Shown piece by piece: positions 11,160 through 19,997 of a stretch of DNA of 54,017 bases (position 1 is the first letter of the stretch; the number at the start of each line of letters is the position of its first letter). The stretch comes from Methanosaeta sp. PtaU1.Bin060 (lineage in GTDB: Archaea > Halobacteriota > Methanosarcinia > Methanotrichales > Methanotrichaceae). The translations under genes and the position numbers were made by a program. The DNA lies in assembly GCA_002067365.1 (NCBI GenBank), contig MVRK01000046.1, positions 1-54,017 of the forward strand, read 5' to 3'. The notes beneath the pieces were generated by a model. The model saw only the letters and a program-made list of their open reading frames with translations. It did no database searches and was not told where the DNA came from.

Positions 11160-11711
11160 TTAGCTCTGGCGATCGAAGTAGATGCTTTTTCCTGATGCTT
11201 TGAGGGGAATGCCGTAGGCAACGCTGCATCCTTCCAGCAATCCCAGGGAGAGCGCGCCCACTCCAGCTGAGAACATGATGCGGTTATCGACGTTGTGCAG
11301 GCTCGCGGTCTTCGCCGCTGATCCAAGCGCTATGCCGATGTCCGTCATCTTGATGGCGCAGTTCGGGCCCAAAAAAGGTTTTTTTGTTTCCTTGGTCTCT
11401 TTCTGAGCTGCGGCCATCTCCTTGCACGTCTCGTAGCCGCAGCCGTCGCAGTTCAATCCCGCGAAGGCCGCCTTCTCGCAACCTATCAGGACGCACGCGT
11501 CGCTCTTCTCCAGGTTCCCGGCATCCCTCAGCAGAAATTTCATGCCCAGAGCATCACCAAGTCTGCGCATCTCCCCTGCAAGCCTGGCGAGATCCTCACA
11601 GTATATCGCTCTTATCACTATCGAATCAGATCCGCGTGCCTTCGGAGCAGTGCGGGCTGAGAGTGCCATAAGCTCTGCCACGATCTCAACAGCATTGGAT
11701 ATTCCTGTCAT
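11160..11711 (-). CDS. DUF2148 family ferredoxin-like iron-sulfur protein
   Basis: The 183-aa protein matches the DUF2148 family of methanogens and anaerobes: GSDSIVIRAIYCEDLARLA near the N-terminus, a cysteine cluster CVLIGCEKAAFAGLNCDGCG plus CKEM around residues 73-97, and FLGPNCAIKMTDIGIALGSA. The cysteine spacing suits a 4Fe-4S cluster. The C-terminal GALSLGLLEGCSVAYGIPL is family-typical. Its partner and reaction are unknown. It is transcribed alone, divergently from the winged-helix gene at 11903. Confidence 0.85.
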   Translation of the reverse strand: MTGISNAVEIVAELMALSARTAPKARGSDSIVIRAIYCEDLARLAGEMRRLGDALGMKFLLRDAGNLEKSDACVLIGCEKAAFAGLNCDGCGYETCKEMAAAQKETKETKKPFLGPNCAIKMTDIGIALGSAAKTASLHNVDNRIMFSAGVGALSLGLLEGCSVAYGIPLKASGKSIYFDRQS

Positions 11712-11902
11712 GCTCCGGGCGTAAGTTCTCCGGATTTATAGAGCGATCGAAGGGAATGAAGATGAGGAAATGAAGAGATGTGAAAGAATATACTGAAGTT
11801 CCCTTTTTCTGGCCAAATGCATCTGATTTTACTTTTTCGCCAAAACATTTATATTCTGTGCTGTAGTAGTTAAGTCTGTCACTTAAGTATTCAAGGAAAA
11901 TC

Positions 11903-12226
11903 ATGTGCAAAGGTCGTAACCTGCCGGAGCGGATGAGGCGCATTCACGGCTACATCCGTGCGCTGCACTGCCCCACGCGATGGAAGATCATCGATTGCAT
12001 TGGCACAGGCCAGAAAAGCTCCAAGGAGATATTCGAGGAGCTTGGGCTGGGCGAGGCGGGGATGACCATTGCAGGGCTATACTACCACCTTTCAGCCTTG
12101 AAAGGAGCCGGAATCATCGAGGTGGCATCCTTTCGGGAGACGAAGGGCGCGATACCCGAAAAGGTATGGAGACTGAAGACTACAAAGATAGTAATCGATC
12201 TATTGAAGGAAGAAGAGGTGAAATAG
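11903..12226 (+). CDS. ArsR-like winged-helix transcription regulator
   Basis: The 107-aa product is a small winged-helix protein: ALHCPTRWKIIDCIGTGQKS, KEIFEELGL, IAGLYYHLSALKGAGIIEVAS and a wing with PEKVWRLK. The YYHLSALK segment is the recognition helix of ArsR-type regulators. There are two cysteines (in LHCPTRWKIIDCIG) at the N-terminal helix. Metal or redox sensing is possible but not shown. The ATG at 11903 follows AGGA; a TATA-like TTTATATT (11848-11855) lies about 50 nt upstream. The stop at 12226 is followed after one base by the Cys/His-rich peptide gene, strongly suggesting coexpression. Confidence 0.85.
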   Translation: MCKGRNLPERMRRIHGYIRALHCPTRWKIIDCIGTGQKSSKEIFEELGLGEAGMTIAGLYYHLSALKGAGIIEVASFRETKGAIPEKVWRLKTTKIVIDLLKEEEVK

Positions 12227-12227
12227 G

Positions 12228-12452
12228 ATGTGTTGTGGAGATGAAATGCATGGCCGTCACAGCGGACAGATGGGTCATAAGGGGCATCAAGGGATGGATG
12301 CTGCGGCCCACGGCACGTGCGGCTGCGGGTGTGGAGAACGAAGATTCCTGAGCAAAAAAGAAAAAATCGAGATGCTCGAGGAGTATAAAGAGGCTCTGAA
12401 GTGCGAGCTGGAAGGCGTCGAGGAGAAGCTGAGAGATCTTAGCAAGGAGTAG
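12228..12452 (+). CDS. Small Cys/His-rich protein with a C-terminal helix
   Basis: The 74-aa product has an N-terminal half rich in Cys, His, Met and Gly (MCCGDEMHGRHSGQMGHKGH, then CGCGCGE) and a charged coiled C-terminal half (KKEKIEMLEEYKEALKCELE). This resembles archaeal DUF5320-like small proteins. Metal binding is inferred from composition only. The GAGGTG ribosome-binding site is inside the end of the preceding regulator gene, 8 nt from the ATG. The pairing with an ArsR-like gene suggests metal-responsive control. Confidence 0.75.
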   Translation: MCCGDEMHGRHSGQMGHKGHQGMDAAAHGTCGCGCGERRFLSKKEKIEMLEEYKEALKCELEGVEEKLRDLSKE

Positions 12453-12555
12453 CCAGGAAAAGAGGCTGCATCGCTTTTGGGGTTGAAGAAGGCAGTGACA
12501 TATCAAGATCGCGATCGATAGACAGCCGTTTCAGTTATCCCTTTTTCTTCATAAC

Positions 12556-13146
12556 ATGACGAAGGAGATCATCCTCATCGGCAGGTCCAATGTCGGCAAA
12601 TCGACCCTCTTTCGAGAGCTGACGGGAAAAAAAGTCAGGATAGGCAAGCGGCCTGGCATCACCCAGCATCCTTTCAGGGCCAAGGTCGGCGAGATATTCT
12701 ATGTGGACATGCCCGGATACGGCTTCATGCTCAATGTCTCCCGGGCTGAGCAGGAGAAGACGAAGGACTCCATAGTCAGATACATCGAAGAGCATTCAGG
12801 CGAGATAATCCTCGCGATTCAGGTCATCGATGCAGCTTCCTTCCTCGACATCGCCGATCGCTGGGAGGCGCGGGGCGAAGTGCCCTTTGAGATAGAGCTC
12901 TGGGAGTTCATGGCAGATCAGGGCCTCGATGTGCTCCTCGCAGCGAACAAGATGGACCGCCTCGCCCGCCTCGACCGCGACAAGGCTCTGGACCTGATCT
13001 GCGAGCGCCTCGGCATGCTCCCGCCTTGGAGCCAGTGGATCGATAGGGTCGCGCCCATAAGCGCAAAGCGCTGCCAGATCGAGCCCCTGAGGGCCGCCAT
13101 TCTGAAAAGGCTGGGCGAAAAGGCGCGCGAAGCTCCAGATATTTAA
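12556..13146 (+). CDS. engB: EngB/YihA family GTP-binding protein
   Basis: The 196-aa P-loop GTPase has G1 GRSNVGKST, a G2-region threonine in PGITQHP, G3 DMPGYGFM, G4 NKMD and a G5-like PISAK. It matches EngB (YihA), whose bacterial members act in large-subunit ribosome assembly; the archaeal role is presumed similar. The N-terminus MTKEIILIGRSNVGK starts at an ATG without an obvious ribosome-binding site. It is followed by an AT-rich intergenic region. Confidence 0.92.
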   Translation: MTKEIILIGRSNVGKSTLFRELTGKKVRIGKRPGITQHPFRAKVGEIFYVDMPGYGFMLNVSRAEQEKTKDSIVRYIEEHSGEIILAIQVIDAASFLDIADRWEARGEVPFEIELWEFMADQGLDVLLAANKMDRLARLDRDKALDLICERLGMLPPWSQWIDRVAPISAKRCQIEPLRAAILKRLGEKAREAPDI

Positions 13147-13254
13147 CACGCAGATTAGCCGGGGACGAATTAGAACCAAATCATCAAATCCGATCTCTGC
13201 GATAGTCGGGATCTCTCTTTCTCAACATTAAGCCCTCGTAGTATTCGTGAAGAT

Positions 13255-13305
13255 AAAATAATAATATAATAATATAATACTATAATAATATTATTATATA
13301 CAGTC
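13255..13305. repeat. AT-only low-complexity stretch
   Basis: A nearly pure A/T run (repeated ATAATATAATA units) lies between engB and the vWA gene. It may hold a promoter, but no unambiguous box can be chosen. Similar tracts occur near 30250-30360 and 36480-36545. Confidence 0.6.
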
Positions 13306-13389
13306 ATTTTGCCAGGGATACAGGTGGGTTTATAGGAATCCTCCCCGGATAAATTCGTTGAGTTCAGCCAGCGGGAAAAGTACCGAGCA

Positions 13390-14043
13390 TTGGCTATCAA
13401 GTATGGTTTTAACGTCCTTGATGACTACCAGTCCGATGCGAAAGCCGTCAGCGGCGATGAGATCATCCAGGCCCAAAAGATCTGGAAAGAGGCAAAAAAC
13501 ACCATTTGCGCAGTCTTTGTGGCCGATGTATCCGGCAGCATGGACGGCGAACCACTGAATAAATTGAGACGCTCATTGATAGATGGTCAATACCATATCG
13601 GTGAGGACAATCTGGTTGGACTGGTATCACATTCCAACGATGTCAACATCGATCTGCCGATCGCCAAATTCGATGCGAAGCAGAGGGCCAAGTTTGCCGG
13701 AGCTGTTCGTGATCTGAAGGCAGGCGGCAGCACTGCAACCTTCGATGCGATCGCCGTTGCCATGCAGATGCTCGCAGATCATAAGGCAGTAGGCGACGAT
13801 GCAGACCCCAATCTGAGACCTATGATCTTCGTTCTCAGCGACGGCAATAGCAATAGAGGCCATTCGCTGGACGAGATTGAGGGCATCGTGAGGGAACTTG
13901 GGATGCCCATAGACACAATCGGCTACAATGCGAATATTCCTGAGCTGCAAAAGATCTCCCGCATCAATGAGGCCGTATGCATCAATGCCGATACCGAGAA
14001 TGTTACCTATAAACTGGGCCAACTCTTTAATGCAGAGATGTGA
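13390..14043 (+). CDS. von Willebrand factor A domain protein, probably 5'-damaged
   Basis: The product has a vWA domain with a complete MIDAS signature (VFVADVSGSMDG near residue 43, a threonine in GGSTATFDAI and D in VLSDGNSN). It fits the YegL/TerY-like group found beside TelA genes. The only in-frame start is a TTG at 13390 without a ribosome-binding site, yet the frame reads protein-like sequence upstream to 13336 (SSPDKFVEFSQREKYRALAI) before a TAG at 13333. That TAG is preceded by an in-frame GTG at 13324. The 5' end therefore looks truncated or mutated. The stop (ATGTGA) is 17 nt before the TelA start. The protein is cytoplasmic and has no TM segment. Confidence 0.75.
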   Translation: MAIKYGFNVLDDYQSDAKAVSGDEIIQAQKIWKEAKNTICAVFVADVSGSMDGEPLNKLRRSLIDGQYHIGEDNLVGLVSHSNDVNIDLPIAKFDAKQRAKFAGAVRDLKAGGSTATFDAIAVAMQMLADHKAVGDDADPNLRPMIFVLSDGNSNRGHSLDEIEGIVRELGMPIDTIGYNANIPELQKISRINEAVCINADTENVTYKLGQLFNAEM

Positions 14044-14060
14044 ATATTGGATGGTTTAAG

Positions 14061-15201
14061 ATGGCTTTCACGATGGAAGTGCCCAATGAAGCGGCGATCA
14101 AGAACGAGGTCCAGGAGCAGGTCAAACCTGCGCCAAATGATGTAGCCCGGCTTCAGGCTGTAGCAGAGAGCAATGTTGCTGAAATTCTGACCCTAGATAT
14201 CGATGAACTCGCCAAAAAGAAGTATATCCTCCAGTCGATCGAGTCATTTGGGGCAGCCTCGATGAAGAGATCTGCCTCTAAAAATTCGATGCTCCAGGTG
14301 ACAGTCGGGAAGCTCTCCAAAGACGGGGACGAAGGCGGCGTTGTGGCAAAGGGTTTAATGGATTTGAACAGGGAGTTAAAAGAACTGGACCCAAGCCTGA
14401 TCGATTTCACGAGGACCGGCATCTTCGGCAAGCTGTTTGATCCGATCAGGGCCTATTTTGCCAAATACCAGAACGCAGATTCTTCAATCGCGGAGATCAT
14501 CGCATCTCTTGACAAAGGGAAAACAATCCTGAAAAACGATAATATTACACTGGAGATCGAGCAGCAGGCATTGCGCGATTTGACTAAAAAGCTGATGAAA
14601 GAGATTCAGCTTGGCACCCTGATGGACGCATCGATTGAGATGCAGATCGATGCTGCCAAAGCCAGGGATGAGGCCCCGGAAAAAGTCAGATTTGTCACAG
14701 AAGAAGTCCTCTTTCCTCTGCGCCAGAGGATCATGGATATGCAGCAGATGGTCGTCGTCAATCCGCAGGGAGTGATGGCTACAGAGATTGTGATAAGAAA
14801 CAACAAGGAACTGATGCGCGGTGTGGAAAGGGCCAAAAATGTGACAGTCTCCGCTCTGAAAACCTCTGTCAATGTTGCCAGCGCTCTGTATCACCAGAAG
14901 ATAGTCCTGAAGAAGATCGAGATGCTCAATGAGACGACGAACAACCTCATCAGCATCACCTACTCAGATGCTGAGGGAGGAAGGGGCTGAGATCCAGAAA
15001 CAATCCATGGATGCCAATATCTCCGTCGAGACGCTGAGAACCGCCTTTGCCGATGCAATGGAGGCGCTGGATTCGATCAACACATATAAGCAGGAAGCCC
15101 TTCCCAAAATGCGGGATACCATAGATCAGTTCAAGGAACTGGCCGCCAGAGGTGAAGAACAGATTCAGCAGCTTGAGAAGGGCCATAAGCTGTCGCTGTA
15201 G
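14061..15201 (+). pseudogene. TelA/KlaB family (toxic anion resistance) gene split by a frameshift
   Basis: Residues from the ATG at 14061 match TelA-family proteins (LQAVAESNVAEILTLDID, FGKLFDPIRAYFAKYQNADS, VNPQGVMATEIVIRNNKEL). This frame stops at 14990 just after ETTNNLISIT. The remaining C-terminal part (QMLREEGAEIQKQSMDANIS, then ALDSINTYKQEALPKMRDTI) continues in another frame to 15201. The shift lies between about 14950 and 14972. Together the pieces make a normal-length TelA of about 380 aa. TelA is linked to tellurite and other stress resistance, but its biochemistry is unclear. Whether this is a sequencing error, a pseudogene or a programmed shift cannot be decided here. Confidence 0.85.
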
Positions 15202-15210
15202 CCTTCTGCT

Positions 15211-16233
15211 TCAGGACGCAGGATGTATCCCCTCGACCTCGAACTCCTTCATGACTGCTTCGCGTATCTCGCAGCCTATCGCCTCGGCCACATTCCTTCC
15301 AGGAACCACCATATCGAGCCTCAATCTCAGATCCGACTGTTTAGCGTCGACGAGGAGCACATATATCTTCCTATCCTTGAGCACCATCGGGTGACTCATC
15401 GCCCTCTCAAGGATAACCTCCCTCGCTCGATCGATATCCGAGGCCTTTTGCAGGTCGAAGTTCACAGTCCAGGTGATCTCAGGCTCCCTAATCGACCAGT
15501 TGATGATGGGCTCAGTGCTCATGATTCCATTTGGCACAATGATTCTGCGGTTGTCCCATGTGCGTATCACAGTGTGCCTCAATGTGAGGTCCTCGATCTG
15601 GCCGTAATCCCCTTTGAAGTCCACCGAATCGCCCACGCGGAATGGCTGGAAGATGGCGATGAAGATGCCTGATGTGAAGTTGGCAAGAGAGTCCTTGGCG
15701 GCGAAGCCTATGGCGAGACCGGCGATGCCGGCGCCCGCCAGCATGGCAGTGGCGAGGCTATGAAGCTGAGGTATCTGGAGGATGACCAGCATCAGTCCGA
15801 CGATGTAGATCGAGGCGGAGACGAGCCTTCGGATCATGAGCTGCATCGTCTCATCCAACTTCACCTCGACCTTTCCGGCAACACGGGGGATGTAGCTCAT
15901 CAGCATGCGGTCAACGATCCTGACAGCAGCACTGGTGAGGATCAATATGACGAGTATTACTATTAAATTTATTATAATAAAAGCAATATCTATGCCATCA
16001 ATGGCATTTGCCAGGAACTGCAGGGATGTCAGGTTGATGTGTCTGCCTGCCACAAGATCCACGCAGGACTGAATGTCATCGGCCAGGTTCTGAGGATTGG
16101 CCAGGTTAGGGATGACTGTGAGGCGATCCACAGTGAGGACGGATGGAGATTGAGTATTTAAGGGTATCCGGCGTGCTCTGGGGGATATAGGAGGATTCAG
16201 GATTCGAGAATCTTTCTTATCCTTCTCCTGCAC
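15211..16233 (-). CDS. MscS family mechanosensitive channel
   Basis: The product has a soluble N-terminus, hydrophobic segments at about 80-105 and 135-157, then the pore-lining helix typical of MscS (LAGAGIAGLAIGFAAKDSLA) and the beta domain (FQPFRVGDSVDFKGDYGQIE, followed by NRRIIVPNGIMSTEPIINWS). MscS channels open under membrane tension and release solutes. The longest frame starts at a GTG (16233) that overlaps the preceding gene by 37 nt and has a crowded GGAGGA. A GTG at 16131, 20 nt downstream of a TTAAATA box, is an alternative start that would give 306 residues. It is last in the tubulin-like operon. Confidence 0.88.
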   Translation of the reverse strand: MQEKDKKDSRILNPPISPRARRIPLNTQSPSVLTVDRLTVIPNLANPQNLADDIQSCVDLVAGRHINLTSLQFLANAIDGIDIAFIIINLIVILVILILTSAAVRIVDRMLMSYIPRVAGKVEVKLDETMQLMIRRLVSASIYIVGLMLVILQIPQLHSLATAMLAGAGIAGLAIGFAAKDSLANFTSGIFIAIFQPFRVGDSVDFKGDYGQIEDLTLRHTVIRTWDNRRIIVPNGIMSTEPIINWSIREPEITWTVNFDLQKASDIDRAREVILERAMSHPMVLKDRKIYVLLVDAKQSDLRLRLDMVVPGRNVAEAIGCEIREAVMKEFEVEGIHPAS

Positions 16234-17942
16234 TCCTCCGACTTCAGAATCTCCCTCAGCTCAGATTTCACCATCTCCCTCAGGTCGTACTTGTCGCCTG
16301 CCAGCATCTCAGGCCTGACCAAGCAGCTGTCTGCAGCGACGGGCGCGATAGAAGCGTTCCCGAAGATCTTGAGGGGCTTCCTGAAGATCGGGCGCTCTCC
16401 GTTTTCGAGCCGATCGAGGCAGTTGTATAGCTCATCGCTGAGGCCCCCCTTCCCGTAGAAGTAGTCTCTCAGCTTCTCCTTGGTGATCTCCTTGTAGCTC
16501 TGGAACCCAAGGATGTTCGTCTGGTTCTCGTCGATGTATTTCAGGGAGAGGGTGATGATCTCGTGAAGCCTCCACTCCAGTGTGCCCTTGCGCTTGTGCT
16601 CTCCAGGAGCGCCACCGTAGGGGTTCCGAAGGAGGATGAGGATGTCCTCATTCTTGCTCTCTCCCAGTTTCCTGTAGATCTTTATCTTGCTCTCCGGCAG
16701 GTGCGTTCTGATCGCAACGGCTTCGGAGATCTCCTCTGCGCCGAAGAAGCCGCGGGTGAAGACCAGAGCCCTGTCTGCCTTGGTCGGATCGCACGGGAAG
16801 AGGCTTCCGGCCTTGTCAAGGGCTCCCTCCACCAGGCTATTGATGTCCCCGGCAGTCTCTGACTGCGCATGGTAGCAGGGGACGAGCATCGGCGGAAGAA
16901 GCCGCATTTCGCGACCCCTATCCATCCTATCCTGGCCGTTCTCCGCGTCCACTTCCCAGATGACTCTCCTTATGGCAGGAGCATCGTCCTGGAGCTGGTC
17001 TCCCGGATAGTTTCTCAGGTCCAGGAGCGGCTTCAGTGCTCCGAAGATGGCGCTGTCCATGGCCGAGTAGTTGCCCTCGAATCTCTCCTTCAGGACCTGG
17101 TTATCCATCAGCATCAGGCAGTCGATGCCCTGGCCCGACTCCTTCGTGAGGAGATCGTACATGGCGATGACTGCTCCAAGATACCTCTGTCCCTCGACTG
17201 TATGCCTCTTATCCGCCCCCATCTCAGTCATGATCCCCAGAGCGAAGATGGGAAAGATGGCCTCTTCCGATCGAACGAAGCTGGTGATGGGATTGATAAA
17301 GCCGGTTCCTGTGCCACCACCAAGGGATGCGAGGAAGAGGATGCTGTCGCAGAGCCTGGAGGATCTCATGCCCCTGCCGTTTTCCCGCCTGATGATCCCC
17401 GTCAGGTTTTCAGGGATCGAGGGCAAACGTCCGGGACGCACTTCCATTCTCCTTTGGGCCCTGCCCTCTCTTTCGGCTGATTTGCCCATCGAGATTATGG
17501 TGAACGGCCTGATGCCGATCTTCCACATATATCCCGAGAGGGGATTCTCATAGGCTGTGAACTCCTCGGAGCATTTGGCCTTGAGCTGAGGGTCCAGCTC
17601 AAATATCTCGAAGAGGGCTTTGAGGTACTCTGCCCTCCTGTCGAAGCCCGGAGCCTTGAGGTCGAAGCCGTAGGTGCCCATCACATAGCCGCGGGTGGCA
17701 GAGCTCTCGCTTACTCCTCCGTGGCAGATGAGGTACGGTGGATAGCACCCATGAATGAGATTGCCGTAGTAATCCTGTCCCTGTGCGTCCTGAGTGGCCG
17801 ACTCCAGCCACACGCCCTTGACGTCACCGAAGGCCAGAAGCTCTCCGAACTGATGTACTATGAGGTTCGCATCCTGGCTTCTCAGGAACTGCCTGAGGAT
17901 GTTGCCACCGGCACCGCCTATTCCCACCACGCAGGGCTTCAT
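16197..17942 (-). CDS. Tubulin/FtsZ-superfamily GTPase, non-canonical
   Basis: The 581-aa protein begins with a GTP-binding loop (CVVGIGGAGGNI, residues 4-15) and carries the tubulin signature GGGTGTG at 208-214 within ILFLASLGGGTGTGFINPIT. CLMLMDN (275-281) and NYSAMDSAI (291-299) fit the later nucleotide-contacting strand and the T7 region. It is longer than FtsZ (about 350-400 aa) and unlike it elsewhere, so it belongs to a tubulin-like family (Tubulin_2, PF13809 or related) rather than the division FtsZ or CetZ. GGGAGAGG precedes the ATG at 17942. It lies between a multi-TM protein and MscS, with two secreted proteins upstream, suggesting membrane-associated filaments. Its function is not known. 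Confidence 0.85.
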   Translation of the reverse strand: MKPCVVGIGGAGGNILRQFLRSQDANLIVHQFGELLAFGDVKGVWLESATQDAQGQDYYGNLIHGCYPPYLICHGGVSESSATRGYVMGTYGFDLKAPGFDRRAEYLKALFEIFELDPQLKAKCSEEFTAYENPLSGYMWKIGIRPFTIISMGKSAEREGRAQRRMEVRPGRLPSIPENLTGIIRRENGRGMRSSRLCDSILFLASLGGGTGTGFINPITSFVRSEEAIFPIFALGIMTEMGADKRHTVEGQRYLGAVIAMYDLLTKESGQGIDCLMLMDNQVLKERFEGNYSAMDSAIFGALKPLLDLRNYPGDQLQDDAPAIRRVIWEVDAENGQDRMDRGREMRLLPPMLVPCYHAQSETAGDINSLVEGALDKAGSLFPCDPTKADRALVFTRGFFGAEEISEAVAIRTHLPESKIKIYRKLGESKNEDILILLRNPYGGAPGEHKRKGTLEWRLHEIITLSLKYIDENQTNILGFQSYKEITKEKLRDYFYGKGGLSDELYNCLDRLENGERPIFRKPLKIFGNASIAPVAADSCLVRPEMLAGDKYDLREMVKSELREILKSEECRRRIRKILES

Positions 17943-18021
17943 TTTATCCTCTCCCGCAAGGCGATTCGTATAGGCAGGACATCCGCAGATGTCAGCGAAT
18001 GGATCGAAAAGGGATTCGCAC

Positions 18022-18615
18022 TCATGTCCTCATCTCCTCTATGTAGCCCTTTATAATAGGCAGCAGCAGGAGAACCAGTGATATCAGAAGGCTTCCGTAT
18101 CCTACGTACCAGTAGAATGGATTTGTCTGTGGATAGATGGTCCCAAGGTAAACAGAACAAGCTATCGATGCCAGCAGAAATAAGGGCGCAAGAAGCGTCA
18201 ACTGCTTGAGCTGCACAGATATCTGATAATAGCTGTAGCATTGTGGCACGAAAAGCACTACGAGTATTCCGGGGATTATCACAGCCCCGCCGAAATAGAA
18301 GAGCCCGAAGCTGTCCGAGGCCACCTGAGGGACCTTGAAATAGTTCCATGTCCCCAGGACGTCAGGGGTCAGGAAGTAGAGGAAGGCGAAGGCTACCAGG
18401 AACAGCAGCCACGAGAAGAGCATCATCGTGTTGAAGTTCGATCCCTGGGGCATGCGCAGAGCTGCCATAAGATCTTTCCTCTTGAATGCGCTGTTCGATG
18501 TCTTCCTGATACGGCCTGTGACTCGCTCGAAATAATGCATGTGAATGATCAGGCCCAAGATCAGCAGCCCCACCATGATGGCGAGCAGGGGCATCCCGGG
18601 CACATCCTGGCTCAT
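18022..18615 (-). CDS. Polytopic membrane protein of unknown family
   Basis: The 197-aa product has about five hydrophobic segments: near residues 9-27 (LLAIMVGLLILGLIIHMHYF), 63-83 (MLFSWLLFLVAFAFLYFL), 100-125, 135-157 and 168-190. The loop after the first segment is basic (ERVTGRIRKTSNSAFKRKDL). It has no recognisable family. The start overlaps the end of the upstream anchored protein by 4 nt, and the tubulin-like gene follows after 79 nt. It may be the membrane partner of the surface proteins and the cytoplasmic GTPase; this is inference from gene order. Confidence 0.75.
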   Translation of the reverse strand: MSQDVPGMPLLAIMVGLLILGLIIHMHYFERVTGRIRKTSNSAFKRKDLMAALRMPQGSNFNTMMLFSWLLFLVAFAFLYFLTPDVLGTWNYFKVPQVASDSFGLFYFGGAVIIPGILVVLFVPQCYSYYQISVQLKQLTLLAPLFLLASIACSVYLGTIYPQTNPFYWYVGYGSLLISLVLLLLPIIKGYIEEMRT

Positions 18616-19997
18616 CTGTAGAACCTCCTCTCGACGAGGATGCTGGCCAGGAATGCTAATAGAAGCAGGGCGAGGATATTCCCGAGGCCGAGGCCCGAGA
18701 TCAATTCGTATCTCACGAGCTTGGCGTTGAGCGGCTTGCTCCCCTCCCCGAGAGACTGAGAGCCTTGGTTCTGGTCGTACTCCGAGTACTCGAATATGTA
18801 GCTGTAGGTCTGATTTGCGTCCTCGACGCCGAAGGGCTTGACATCGAAGGATACTGTGGATTCGTTGTTGGTCAACGTCACGACTTTTGACCCTGTCGAC
18901 TTGTGGGGATTGGCAGGCGTGGATGTGAATAGAGATACAGTCACGGGGACCGAAGGCTCCGTCGGATCCTGATTCTTCATATTCAAGCTGAAGTTATAGC
19001 TCTCCCACCAGTACTGGTTTGCATCCTCGGGGGTAACCGTCGGCTTGTCCACCCAGATTGTCACGCTCTTTCTCAGCCTCGGACCATCCTCGATTGATGT
19101 GTTGTTGACTGCAATCCCATCGCTGAATGTGTAGTAGTAGGTGAAGTTCTTGCCCGAGTCAGCCTTGTCAAAGAAGCCGTACTGGTTTGCCGCGAAGCTC
19201 ACCCCTTTGCCGGGCATGGTTATCTGGGTCTCATTCCTCAGCTCACTCTTCTTGTCGTCTAGAAGATGAAGGGTGACATTGACCAGGTCTCCGTCAGGAT
19301 CTGTCACATTGACGAAGTAGTTTATGGGATCATTGAACCTCGGGCGCTCGGGTGCCTGAAGAGTCATATTCGTGAGCTCTGGCTGCCTGTTGATTATATC
19401 CAGCGTGAGGGCTTCAGATTGCCATTCATTCTTTCCGTCGCTGACGTGCAGCCTCAAAGCCACGGGCCCCACCCTCTTCAGGTCGCTGAAGGATGTGAGC
19501 TCTGGAAATGTGGTGGAAGAGAGGTTCTTGCCGTTAACCACCTCATACTCGCCGTTCATGATCATTTGAGGAACTGAGTTCACCTTGCGAAATGCCTTCT
19601 CCCCAGGCTCCATGACCTCAAGATCTATGTACAGGACCCTTCGTATCTCAATTGGGTTCGGGTTTCCAACTGTAGCTATTATCCTGAAATTGTCATTCCT
19701 TGTCAGGGTCTTGTTATCCGGCTCTATCGCCAGGCCCATGGTGAAATTCTTCGTATCGTAATTCTTTGTGACGAAGGGCTCTATGTAGAGAAGCTTCTTC
19801 AGCTCTTCGAGCTTCGGGTTGCTCTGGCTCTTCGCATCCTTCACAGCCTTGAGAAGGTTGTCTATGCTCGTTTGCCTCGAGCCGCCACCTCCACCGCCAC
19901 CCGAACTCGCTCCGCCTCCGCCCAGGACTCCGCCGCACTGGGCCGCCATGGGAAGGATCAGCAGAAGAATCAATAGAAGGGCTAGAATCCTCTTCAT
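18612..19997 (-). CDS. Membrane-anchored extracellular beta-domain protein
   Basis: The 461-aa protein has a signal peptide (MKRILALLLILLLILPMAAQ) followed by a cysteine and a glycine/serine-rich linker (residues 22-42). A large extracellular region of Ig/cadherin-like beta repeats follows (RPRFNDPINYFVNVTDPDGD and similar), with many N-x-S/T sites. It ends with one C-terminal membrane segment and basic tail (LALLLLAFLASILVERRFYR). The cysteine after the signal resembles a lipoprotein site. It is probably exposed at the surface or within the sheath. The start overlaps the upstream gene and the end overlaps the downstream gene by 4 nt each. Confidence 0.75.
   Translation of the reverse strand: MKRILALLLILLLILPMAAQCGGVLGGGGASSGGGGGGGSRQTSIDNLLKAVKDAKSQSNPKLEELKKLLYIEPFVTKNYDTKNFTMGLAIEPDNKTLTRNDNFRIIATVGNPNPIEIRRVLYIDLEVMEPGEKAFRKVNSVPQMIMNGEYEVVNGKNLSSTTFPELTSFSDLKRVGPVALRLHVSDGKNEWQSEALTLDIINRQPELTNMTLQAPERPRFNDPINYFVNVTDPDGDLVNVTLHLLDDKKSELRNETQITMPGKGVSFAANQYGFFDKADSGKNFTYYYTFSDGIAVNNTSIEDGPRLRKSVTIWVDKPTVTPEDANQYWWESYNFSLNMKNQDPTEPSVPVTVSLFTSTPANPHKSTGSKVVTLTNNESTVSFDVKPFGVEDANQTYSYIFEYSEYDQNQGSQSLGEGSKPLNAKLVRYELISGLGLGNILALLLLAFLASILVERRFYR

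Noticed and set aside
13324-13390. Pyrrolysine-type read-through of TAG at 13333 in the vWA gene
   Set aside because: No ribosome-binding site or conserved context, and aceticlastic Methanothrix is not expected to use pyrrolysine; a truncated gene is simpler.
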